The translations under genes and the position numbers were made by a program. Below the pieces are notes generated by a model. It was not told the origin of the DNA. It worked only from the letters and a program-made list of their open reading frames with translations, and did not search any database. Of a stretch of 49,831 nt of DNA, positions 37,611 to 45,151 are shown one piece after another. Where the stretch lies: contig JADKJW010000020.1 in NCBI GenBank assembly GCA_016720835.1, positions 1 through 49,831 of the forward strand. Reading direction: 5' to 3'. This stretch comes from Ignavibacteria bacterium. GTDB taxonomy: Bacteria > Bacteroidota > Ignavibacteria > SZUA-365. The stretch's first letter is position 1; each line of letters opens with the position of its first letter.

Positions 37611-37799
37611 AACAAGGCGACTTCGGATGCCCTTATCCTGCAGTGTGATTCTGAACATGGTGTGACACGCAGCGAACATGCCGTCGAGCTGTCGCGGCAC
37701 GGACAGACGCGCATCCACGATTTCAACTCGGTAGAGGAACAAGCTCTCGACCCCGGCGATTTTATTGTGATCGACGGTGTAGACAACACCAAGCCGTGA
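37611..37799 (+). pseudogene. 3' remnant of an SLBB-type export protein gene
   Basis: The open frame has no start. It encodes SDALILQCDSEHGVTRSEH, AVELSRHGQTRIHDFNSVEE and a C-terminal LDPGDFIVIDGVDNTKP, ending in TGA at 37797. It matches the end of the gene at 42724-43165 closely in both protein and DNA. The signal peptide and N-terminal half are absent. It is therefore a truncated second copy, probably left by recombination in this repeat-rich region. Confidence 0.72.
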
Positions 37800-38077
37800 G
37801 GGATCATAGTGAAAATACCGCAGCGATGCGCCGCACGCGAAGAAGTGTCTGGCTGTCCTGATGATCATCGGCGTTGAGAGCATGTATTGATTCGTACCTA
37901 ACAAGCGTTAGGCACGTGTCATGCCGATCACAGTCGAGGCATGGCACCCGTCCCGGGGTGCTCGGACCACCTGTCTGGATTCTTCGTTCACCTTCTCCTT
38001 CACCTTCTCCATTCACCCTTGGACTTTCTGCATCCGCAGCCCAAGGACTCGTGCGGTTCGGAATGCATTCCTGGGAG

Positions 38078-38096
38078 GACAAGCGGGACGCTTGTC
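38078..38096. repeat. 19-bp inverted repeat, copy 1
   Basis: GACAAGC-GGGAC-GCTTGTC forms a 7-bp stem. It is identical to 43253-43271, and both are followed by CCACCCGG. Confidence 0.9.
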
Positions 38097-38161
38097 CCAC
38101 CCGGGATGCAAGGTATTTCAAGCAACGCACGTTCGGTCTCGGCGCTTCAATCCGAAATTGG

Positions 38162-38282
38162 CCGCCTCGACTCCGCTCTGCGTGACAATCCCTCTCGTTT
38201 CTTCGACTTCAATCCGAAATTGGCCGCCTCGACTTCGCTCGGTGTGACAATTCATCTCATATCTTCGGATTCAATCCGAAAT
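38162..38282. repeat. Two tandem copies of a 59-bp dispersed element
   Basis: The copies are at 38162-38220 and 38224-38282. Each starts CCGCCTCGACT and ends AATCCGAAAT. The same element occurs twice at 43338-43465, and a reverse-complement relative lies near 41936-42016. Confidence 0.85.
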
Positions 38283-38403
38283 CGGAAATCCGCAATCCGA
38301 AATTCCCCCGCGCCCCACTTGACATTCTCCGCCGTCCCTGCCAATTTGTCGCGATCCACAATTCCCGTTCCCCGACACGCCGCTCCGAAATTCGCATGGA
38401 GGG

Positions 38404-40302
38404 ATGATGAGTACCGTCTTGCGCAATCCCGCGTCGATACCGCCGAAGCCGCCGCATCGCCTGCTGCGCGGGTATGCCTTCGATCCGAGCCTCGCGAGCC
38501 GGCTCGACACGATGGCCGTCAGCGAAATCCTGTACAAGGTGCCGTGGGAAGATTTGCGCGACGGTCCGCGCGGCGAGTATGTGGAGGTGGTGGACGTCGA
38601 TCCGCCGAGCGACCGCTTCTACGCGCCGGTGGACCTCGACGCGCCCGAAGTGCTCGCGCAGAACGGCCTCGCGCCGTCGGACGGCAATCCGCAGTTCCAC
38701 CAGCAGATGGTGTACGCCGTCGCGATGACCACCATCGACCGCTTCGAGCGCGCGCTCGGCCGGAAGGCGTTCTGGGCGGACCGCATAGTCACGCGCGGCC
38801 GCAGGGTGGAGTACACGTACATCCCGCGCCTCCGCATCTATCCCCACGCCCTGCGCGAGGCGAACGCCTACTACAGCCGCGACAAGGCCGCGCTGCTCTT
38901 CGGCTATTTCCCGGCCGGCACGGATGCCCGCAGCAGCGAGTTGCCGGGCGGCGTGGTGTTCACCTGCCTCTCGCACGACGTGGTGGCGCACGAGACGACG
39001 CACGCCCTGCTCGACGGGTTCCACGAACACTTCATGGAGCCCACCAATCCCGACGTGCTGGCCTTTCACGAGGCCTTCGCCGACATTGTCGCGCTCTTCC
39101 AGCATTTCACCTTTCCCGAACAACTGCGGCACCAGATCGCGAAGACCCGCGGCGACCTCTCCAACGAGAACCTGCTCGCGCAGCTCGCCACGCAGTTCGG
39201 ACACGCGAGCGGCTCGCGCGGGGCGCTGCGCGACGCCATCGGACGCTACGACGACACGCTGCAGAAATGGGTGAAGCACGTTCCCGATCCCGACGAACTC
39301 GCGCGCACCGCGGAGGTGCACGACCGCGGCGCCATCCTCGTCGCGGCGGTGTTCGACGCCTTCCTCTCGATCTATGGCAGCAGGACGCGCGACCTCCTCC
39401 GCCTCGCCACGGGCGGCAGCGGCGTGCTGCGTCCGGGCGAACTGCACCCGGATCTCGTCAAACGCCTCGCGGACGAGGCCGCGAAATCCGCCGGCCATAT
39501 CCTCAACATGTGCATCCGCGCGCTCGACTACTGTCCTCCGGTGGACATCACCTTCGGCGAATACCTCCGCGCATTGATCACTGCCGACAAGGACCTGATG
39601 CCCGAGGACGCGCTCGGGTACCGTACCGCCTTCATCGAGGCCTTCCGTCGGCGCGGCATCTATCCCGACAATGTGCGCACGCTGTCCGAGGACAGCCTGC
39701 GCTGGTCCGGTCCCGACGAGGACCCCACGCTGGATCCGGGAAAGATGCGGGGATTGATCAGCGAGTTCGTCAGGATCGTCGGACTCCGCGCCCAGGTGGA
39801 CACGCTGCGCTACGCGAAATCGCGCGAGGAGATATGGACGAAGAGCGCCGAAATCCGCAAGAAGATACACGGGACCATCGCATCCGAAATCCGCAAGGCC
39901 GAGGTGCTGCAGCGCATGACGGGCCTCGCGCTCGCGGAGTACCAGGCGCCCCCTGGCGTCCGTGTGCGGCGGGACGGCGTGCCGAGTTTCCAGATCCACG
40001 GCTTCCGCGAGGCGCGCCGCCTGCGGGAGGACGGGCGCATCCTCAACCAGGTGTTCATCACCATTCTCCAGAAAGTGACGGTGGAGCACGACGGCGAACT
40101 GCACGAGGTGCGCTGCGGCAGCAGCATCGTGATGGATCTCGACGACATGTCCATCACGTACGCGATACGCAAGGGTCTGAATGATCACCCGCGCCTCATG
40201 CGCAGCATCGAATATGCCGAGAGCGGGCAGATGGCCGCCGCGCTCGGCAGCACCTACTTCGGCGCGGGCAGGGAACCGTTTGCCGCGTTGCACCGTACCT
40301 GA
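38404..40302 (+). CDS. Gluzincin-type zinc metallopeptidase-like protein
   Basis: This 632-residue protein has no signal peptide. It contains H196-E-T-T-H200 followed by FHEAFAD with E223, 23 residues on. That is the HExxH..E arrangement of M4-like (thermolysin) gluzincins, where the downstream Glu is the third zinc ligand. The preceding SHDVVAHETTHALLDGF context matches active peptidases. About 400 residues after the catalytic core have no clear family and include Arg-rich helices and a late beta segment. The start is one of the tandem ATGs at 38404/38407. It lies 34 bases upstream of a metallo-beta-lactamase-fold gene and is probably co-transcribed. Cytoplasmic location makes digestion of food protein unlikely; a regulatory or defence role is possible. 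Confidence 0.8.
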   Translation: MMSTVLRNPASIPPKPPHRLLRGYAFDPSLASRLDTMAVSEILYKVPWEDLRDGPRGEYVEVVDVDPPSDRFYAPVDLDAPEVLAQNGLAPSDGNPQFHQQMVYAVAMTTIDRFERALGRKAFWADRIVTRGRRVEYTYIPRLRIYPHALREANAYYSRDKAALLFGYFPAGTDARSSELPGGVVFTCLSHDVVAHETTHALLDGFHEHFMEPTNPDVLAFHEAFADIVALFQHFTFPEQLRHQIAKTRGDLSNENLLAQLATQFGHASGSRGALRDAIGRYDDTLQKWVKHVPDPDELARTAEVHDRGAILVAAVFDAFLSIYGSRTRDLLRLATGGSGVLRPGELHPDLVKRLADEAAKSAGHILNMCIRALDYCPPVDITFGEYLRALITADKDLMPEDALGYRTAFIEAFRRRGIYPDNVRTLSEDSLRWSGPDEDPTLDPGKMRGLISEFVRIVGLRAQVDTLRYAKSREEIWTKSAEIRKKIHGTIASEIRKAEVLQRMTGLALAEYQAPPGVRVRRDGVPSFQIHGFREARRLREDGRILNQVFITILQKVTVEHDGELHEVRCGSSIVMDLDDMSITYAIRKGLNDHPRLMRSIEYAESGQMAAALGSTYFGAGREPFAALHRT

Positions 40303-40336
40303 GCATCCACGCCTTCAGCATTTCGAGGATCGAGCC

Positions 40337-41932
40337 ATGCCAGCGAAGCAGAAAACGACCGGGACGACGCCGCGCGCAACGTCAACAGGAAAACAGAAGC
40401 CGTCCACGTCACCCGGCGGCCGCGCGTCGAAGGCCACCCCAGGCGGCCGGAAGACGGTGAAGGCCGGCCGTCCCGCCGCCCGGAAATCGAAGCAGAAGTC
40501 GTACACCGTCCGCGTGCGCATGTACCGGCATGGCCTGGGCGACTGCCACCTGCTGAGTTTCCCGCGCGAGGGGAGGGACCCGTTTCATCTGCTGATCGAC
40601 TTCGGCGTATTGAACCGTGACGCGGCCTTCATGCGCAGCATTGCAGCGGAGATCGAGGAGACCGTGCGCGGCGCGTCGAAGAAGCCACGCATCGATCTTG
40701 TCGCGGTGACGCACGAGCACAAGGATCACGTCTCCGGCTTCAACCAGGCGCGCGACGTGTTCGACCGCATCGAGATCGGCGCGGTATGGATGGGCTGGAC
40801 GGAGAAGCCGGGCGACAAGGACGCGGAGAAGCTCGCCCACGCCCGGAAGCTCGCCGCCACGCAGTTGCGGGCGGCGCTCGCCAGTCCGCGCGCCGGGAAG
40901 GGTGCCGCGGCGGTCGCGCGGAAGGCCAATCTCACGGGTCTTCTCCAATTCGCCGCGGCGGACAACACTCTCGCCGCGGGCAGGAAGACCATCGCCGACG
41001 CCATGGCCTACCTGCGGGAGCGCGGCAGGAATGCGGGCGCGATCGAGTATCTCAAACCGGGAACGGGACCTCTCGAGCTCGATGGCGTCGACGGCGTGCG
41101 GGTGTACGTGTTCGGTCCGCCCACAGACCGCGCGGCGATTAAAAGGAGCACGGTGACGCAGACGATGCAGGACGAGGGAGTCGTGTATCATCTCGGCAGG
41201 GGTGGCGATCTGGCCATGGCGGCGAATGTCGCAGCGCTCTCCGCCACCGACAACCCACGCCCGGGCGGCGGCGAGACGGATACGCAGCAGCCCTTCAGCC
41301 GCAAGCACGGCATCACGCGCAGCGGACCCTGGTGGGGATCCATCGCGAAGTACGTCGCGTCCACCTACGACGCGTCGGGAGAGGAGTGGCGGCGCATCGA
41401 CGACGAGTGGCTCGGGGCCTTCGATCAGCTCGCGTTGCAGCTCGATTCCGACACGAACAACACGAGTCTTGTTCTCGCGTTTGAAATCGTCGCCACAGGC
41501 GATGTACTCCTCTTCGTCGGCGACGCGCAGGTGGGCAACTGGCAGTCGTGGAGCGGCGTCGAGTTCGATGCGCCCGATGGGAAGGGGAAGGTCGCCGCGC
41601 GCGATCTCCTGCGCCGCACCGTGCTGTATAAAGTCGGTCATCACGCCAGTCACAATGCCACGTTGAAAACGGGCGGGCTCGAGGACATGCAGAGCGGCAG
41701 GCTCGTGGGCTTCATTCCGCTCGACAGGGAGACCGCCGCTGCGCAGGGCAGGACGGATCCCTCCACCGGCAAGCCATCGGGCTGGGAAATGCCCGCCAAA
41801 GCCCTGTACAAGGCCTTGAAAAAACGCACCGGCAACCGCCTCGTCATCTCCGACGTCAAGGAGAAGCTGTCAACGGAAGCGGCCGCGGCGGGCGTGCGCG
41901 AGACCGACACCTACGTGGAAATCATGATATAG
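40337..41932 (+). CDS. Metallo-beta-lactamase-fold hydrolase (ComEC/Rec2-like) with a basic N-terminal tail
   Basis: This 531-residue protein opens with about 55 residues rich in Lys, Thr and Pro, likely disordered or nucleic-acid binding. The MBL core follows: HLLIDFG, H126-E-H-K-D-H131 (HxHxDH motif), FVGDAQVG with the bridging Asp, and VGHHASHNA with the late His. There is a large insertion between the first and second halves. Similar stand-alone ComEC-like hydrolases often occur with proteases in predicted biological-conflict loci. No membrane segments are present, so this is not a DNA-uptake channel. ATG 40337 was chosen because the longer frame is a shadow of the peptidase gene. Confidence 0.8.
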   Translation: MPAKQKTTGTTPRATSTGKQKPSTSPGGRASKATPGGRKTVKAGRPAARKSKQKSYTVRVRMYRHGLGDCHLLSFPREGRDPFHLLIDFGVLNRDAAFMRSIAAEIEETVRGASKKPRIDLVAVTHEHKDHVSGFNQARDVFDRIEIGAVWMGWTEKPGDKDAEKLAHARKLAATQLRAALASPRAGKGAAAVARKANLTGLLQFAAADNTLAAGRKTIADAMAYLRERGRNAGAIEYLKPGTGPLELDGVDGVRVYVFGPPTDRAAIKRSTVTQTMQDEGVVYHLGRGGDLAMAANVAALSATDNPRPGGGETDTQQPFSRKHGITRSGPWWGSIAKYVASTYDASGEEWRRIDDEWLGAFDQLALQLDSDTNNTSLVLAFEIVATGDVLLFVGDAQVGNWQSWSGVEFDAPDGKGKVAARDLLRRTVLYKVGHHASHNATLKTGGLEDMQSGRLVGFIPLDRETAAAQGRTDPSTGKPSGWEMPAKALYKALKKRTGNRLVISDVKEKLSTEAAAAGVRETDTYVEIMI

Positions 41933-42039
41933 AATTTCGGATTTCGGATTGAAGATGAGGACGCGCCAACTTTTGTCCCACCGAGCGAAGCCGAGGTGTC
42001 CGATTTCGGATTGAATACCCGTTGATGCGCAGATTATTT

Positions 42040-42190
42040 GTGCATTCCGGAGCGGGGTGTTGCTCCGCCCGAGGGCTCGTGCAGCTCCTTTCCCGTCGCA
42101 CCCCGGGTAGCTCGTTCCTCGCAACCCGGGGTTGGTTTACGTAATCCCTTCGGGATAAAAGAGCACGTGCTCCGCAATCAACCTACGCCT
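42040..42190. repeat. GC-rich dispersed repeat of the CCGGAGCGGGGTG type
   Basis: The segment has several short inverted blocks (CACCCCGGG, AACCCGGGGTT, AATCCCTTCGGGAT) and ends ...CGTGCTCCGCAATCAACC. Its style matches dispersed repeats common in Bacteroidota/Chlorobiota genomes and partly resembles the 52-bp repeat at 36114. Confidence 0.55.
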
Positions 42191-42409
42191 ATACGTACGT
42201 CAGGTCTTGCGCCATTTGAATAATTGCCTGAAAAGCCAGGATGCGAGCGGGCGGATTCGTTGTAGGGAAATGCTGCATGATGCAAGTCGACCGCACAGAT
42301 CGTTAGAGAGCCATTACGAATCCGCCGCGAGCGTTCCTTTCAGCGCGACGAATACGTAATGCTTTTCAGAGGAATTATTCATCAGGCGCTCTTCTAGGTG
42401 TTTTCTTTC

Positions 42410-42441
42410 GTTCTTTCTTTTGCACCAGCAAAAGAAAGAAC
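42410..42441. repeat. Perfect 14-bp inverted repeat with a 4-base loop
   Basis: GTTCTTTCTTTTGC (42410-42423), loop ACCA, then GCAAAAGAAAGAAC (42428-42441). It lacks a trailing T run and is about 480 bp from the nearest upstream stop, so it looks like a mobile hairpin rather than a dedicated terminator. Confidence 0.85.
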
Positions 42442-42723
42442 ATTCCAGGTGAAATACGCATTTTCGGTTCGGAGGATTTTCAATGGACGGGGGAAGGAAA
42501 AGGCCGCTCACCATCACTTGAGGGTCGAGACCGCTCGCATGCTGCACGGCTGAGTGCTTCGCTGCCGCCAGAGGTCTCTCGAATTTCTCTTGATTGTATA
42601 TCTGTGAATTCCTACGTTCCTGTATGCATTCCGCATGAGTTTATCTTCTTTTCAATGATATCCCGGGCGATTCCGAAGGCGGATGCGGAACGCGCCTTCA
42701 TCACCAGCACAGAATGGCCAGTC

Positions 42724-43165
42724 ATGAAACGCACATCTCTCGCCGCGCTTTGCCTGCTGTTCATCGCCGTCGCATCAGTGGCGGCGCAGGACAATGTTTC
42801 AGCACCCATGGCCGACAGCCCGATGAAAAAAATACCAGGCGGTCCGTATTACGATCTGTCGACGACGAAGGGCTGCAACCTGCGCGTCAGCATCTGGGGC
42901 TTCGTGGCCAATCCCGGCAGTTATCTCATCCCCTGCGAAACAAGCCTTGACGAGCTGCTGACGCTGGCGGGCGGCCCCGTTGCCGGCGCGAAACTCGGCC
43001 GTGTGCGCGTCATCCGCAGCGGCGAGGCTTCGGGTGTGACGCGTGACGAACACATCGTCGATCTGTCGCAGCACGGAAAGACGCGTGTCCACTTCGGCAG
43101 AGGAACAAGCTATCGACCCCGGCGATCTTATTGTGATCGATGGTGTGGACAACACCAGGCCGTGA
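42724..43165 (+). CDS. SLBB-domain polysaccharide-export-like secreted protein, frameshifted near 43095
   Basis: It starts at ATG 42724 with a signal peptide ending SVAAQ. The core reads LRVSIWGFVANPGSYLIPCETSLDELLTLAGGP in segments, a typical SLBB (soluble ligand-binding beta-grasp) pattern of Wza/OMA-type export proteins, but with a single SLBB domain. After TRVH the frame is lost. In another frame the natural end follows: EEQAIDPGDLIVIDGVDNTRP, stop at 43163-43165. Compared with the remnant at 37611-37799, 8 bases are missing at this point. The uncorrected frame runs to 43254. It probably encodes about 150 residues when intact; the role is unclear without a partner exporter nearby. Confidence 0.7.
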
Positions 43166-43252
43166 GGCGTACGAACGGTTATTCCACGGCGGGCAAAAAG
43201 AAGCGCGCCCTCATTCACACGAACGCATATCTATTGATGATATACCTGGGAT

Positions 43253-43271
43253 GACAAGCGGGACGCTTGTC
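43253..43271. repeat. 19-bp inverted repeat, copy 2
   Basis: This is identical to 38078-38096 (GACAAGC-GGGAC-GCTTGTC) and is likewise followed by CCACCCGG. Confidence 0.9.
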
Positions 43272-43337
43272 CCACCCGGAGAGTAAGCATACGTCAAGCA
43301 GCGAACGTTCGGTTGCCGCTCTTCAACCCGCAATCGG

Positions 43338-43465
43338 CCGCCTCGACTTCGTTCGGCGTGACAATTCATCTCATATCTTCGGATTCAATCCGAAATTGGA
43401 AATCCGCCGCCTCGACTTCGTTCGGCGTGACAATTCATCTCATATCTTCGGATTCAATCCGAAAT
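43338..43465. repeat. Two identical copies of the 59-bp dispersed element
   Basis: The copies lie at 43338-43396 and 43407-43465 with a 69-bp period. Each starts CCGCCTCGACTTCGTTCGG and ends AATCCGAAAT. They closely match the second copy in the 38162-38282 array. Confidence 0.9.
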
Positions 43466-43489
43466 CGGAAATTCGCAATCCGAAATATT

Positions 43490-44761
43490 TTACCGTGCAC
43501 GTAACACGACGCGCAACCGCATCTCTCCTCCCGCGACGAGGCGGCAGAAATACGCGCCCGGGGGCAGGGCCGTGCCGTCGAGGCGGAACGCGTGCGTGCC
43601 CGCCTCCCGTTCTCCCTCGAAGAGCAGGGCCACCTGACGCCCCAGAGCGTCGAACACGCGCAGGGACACGCGCGCGCGTTCGCGGAGGACGACAGGAATG
43701 ACGGTGGATGACGTGAAGGGATTCGGATGATTCTGTCGGATATCGAGACGTGGAGACGCGGGCAGGGTGCGAGGCAGTTCGATACCGGTCGCGGGCCTGC
43801 GGTCCCATGCCGCGATAAGTTTTGGCTGCAGAGGGGAGTTGAAAAAGGGCGCCGCGCCGATGTAGCAGACCACGTCGCCCGACGGGAGCTTGAGCACGGA
43901 GGGATCGAGCTTGAACATCGCGGGGAGCGCGGAGTCCCCGACGAGCAGGCGCGCCTGCGTGGTGTCGAAATGCAGGCCGTCGTCGCTGTCCGCGCAGCCG
44001 ATGCCGGCCTTGTCGGGCGGACGGCCCATCCCCGCGCGGAAATACAGGCGCACGCGCCCGTCGGTGAGATACACCGGCTGCGGATCCACGTCGCCGTTGT
44101 GGAGGATGTTGTTGACGGATTCCTGCCGCCACGTGTTGCCCCAGTCGGAGGAGAGGGCCGTGCGGGAACCGTTTGTTCTGTAGAAATCGCCGACGTAGTA
44201 CATGCGCCACACGGAATCGCGCACCTGGATGACGGAGGGCACGCTCGAAATCGAGTCGTCCTCGGCGCCGGGCTGATAGCGGATGCCGGGCTCGCGCGTC
44301 CATTGCCGCCCGTCACTCGAGATCCAGCTGATGATGCGGCTTTTGTGCCGCTGCGGCGTGTTGCCCGGCGCCGGCTCCTCGCCGAGGAAACGCGTGCGGC
44401 CGTCGGGCAGGTACACGAAACCGCCGTCGGGTCCGCGCTTCGAGATGACGGAGGGCGTGTACGTGCGGCCGTCGCCGCTGATCTCGAAGAGCTTCAGGCT
44501 CTGCATGCCCGCGGCGCTCAGCAGCATGGCGCCATCGTTGGCGATGTTGAGGACGGGCACGCCGCTGCCGGGCGCGATGGCCGCGGTGTCGATGACGAAG
44601 TTCAGTCCCTCCTCCGGAGCGAGCGTGAAGAAGGGTTTCCACTGTACCGGCTGGCCCGGTTGCGCGGCCGCAACGGCAAGGATGCACGGAAACAGCAGCG
44701 CGGCGCGGCGCGCTTGGCGCGAAACGATGGAGAGCATACGGGAGGGAAGTGAGGGACGCAT
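43490..44761 (-). CDS. Secreted exo-sialidase/propeller-like protein with a T9SS C-terminal domain
   Basis: From ATG 44761 the protein has 423 residues with a signal segment (RAALLFPCILAVAAAQ). The middle shows repeated SSDGRQW, SSDWGNTW and DSDDGLHF blocks with nearby YLPDGRTRF, VYLTDGRVRLYF and VLKLPSGDVVCY. These are BNR/five-bladed-propeller features seen in glycoside hydrolase-like and exo-alpha-sialidase-like folds. The C-terminus (NHPNPFTSSTVI, LRVFDALGRQVALLFEG, GAYFCRLVAGG) is a type A sorting domain for type IX secretion. An internal ATG (44737) is an alternative start. Enzymatic activity cannot be judged from sequence alone. It ends beside the 59-bp repeats. Confidence 0.78.
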   Translation of the reverse strand: MRPSLPSRMLSIVSRQARRAALLFPCILAVAAAQPGQPVQWKPFFTLAPEEGLNFVIDTAAIAPGSGVPVLNIANDGAMLLSAAGMQSLKLFEISGDGRTYTPSVISKRGPDGGFVYLPDGRTRFLGEEPAPGNTPQRHKSRIISWISSDGRQWTREPGIRYQPGAEDDSISSVPSVIQVRDSVWRMYYVGDFYRTNGSRTALSSDWGNTWRQESVNNILHNGDVDPQPVYLTDGRVRLYFRAGMGRPPDKAGIGCADSDDGLHFDTTQARLLVGDSALPAMFKLDPSVLKLPSGDVVCYIGAAPFFNSPLQPKLIAAWDRRPATGIELPRTLPASPRLDIRQNHPNPFTSSTVIPVVLRERARVSLRVFDALGRQVALLFEGEREAGTHAFRLDGTALPPGAYFCRLVAGGEMRLRVVLRAR

Positions 44762-45151
44762 GAGTGGCGGGTTCCGTGCAGTGGGCGCAATGTGAAGCGG
44801 GGCACGCGTGACGGGGGCAGTGTCGCCGCCGCCGCCCTTGTACCGGCAACATAACACAATTCGCGCGGTGAGAGGGTCCCGATGAAACAGCGACGGGGTG
44901 GGTCGACACGGATGAAGCGATGCAACATGGATATTGTTGGCTCTCACCACGAGGATGTGTATCATAAAGTCTGCATGGCCTTGCGCGGCAGGTGAACTCT
45001 GGATGTACAGGAGTGGAACAATGCGAACGCGTTGGGTATGGATGATGTTGGATGGGCGCGTGTTGACGGGTATCAGCGTGTGTCCGTGGCCGGCTCAGGG
45101 AGAGCGGGAAGGGCCGGTCGCGCACGAAGGGCACGACGCGGGGATCGAGCC
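44762..45151. other. Divergent intergenic region upstream of a hybrid histidine kinase
   Basis: About 390 bp lie between oppositely oriented genes, so promoters in both directions are expected. A less GC-rich patch at about 44925-44975 is the best place for the kinase promoter, but no consensus could be assigned. No gene is recognised; upstream extension of the kinase frame gives Gly/Arg-rich non-family sequence. Confidence 0.4.

Larger units (their letters stand above)
37800..38403. other. Repeat-rich intergenic region
   Basis: No gene is supported. It contains a GCACCC..GGGTGC palindrome near 37943, alternating CACCTTCTCCTT repeats near 37985-38015 (the reverse complement of a stretch near 36065-36090), an inverted repeat at 38078-38096 and two copies of a 59-bp element at 38162-38282. 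All of these have relatives elsewhere in the window. GGAGGGATG just before 38404 gives the next gene its ribosome binding site. Confidence 0.7.
41933..42723. other. Repeat-containing intergenic region
   Basis: No gene is supported over about 790 bp. It holds a reverse-complement relative of the 59-bp element (about 41936-42016), a GC-rich dispersed repeat (about 42040-42190) and a long perfect hairpin (42410-42441). A 77-codon minus-strand frame across the hairpin translates only repeat sequence. Confidence 0.6.

Noticed and set aside
37584..37904. 106-codon minus-strand gene
   Set aside because: It lies antisense to a recognisable SLBB remnant on the plus strand and has no signal peptide or motif.
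42314..42547. 77-codon minus-strand gene over the hairpin
   Set aside because: Its sequence is mainly a translation of the inverted repeat, and it has no ribosome binding site or family features.
44925..45000. Sigma-70 promoter (TTGTTG and TATCAT) before the hybrid kinase
   Set aside because: The spacing is about 20 bases and the likely lineage uses different promoter consensus, so the match is too weak to list.
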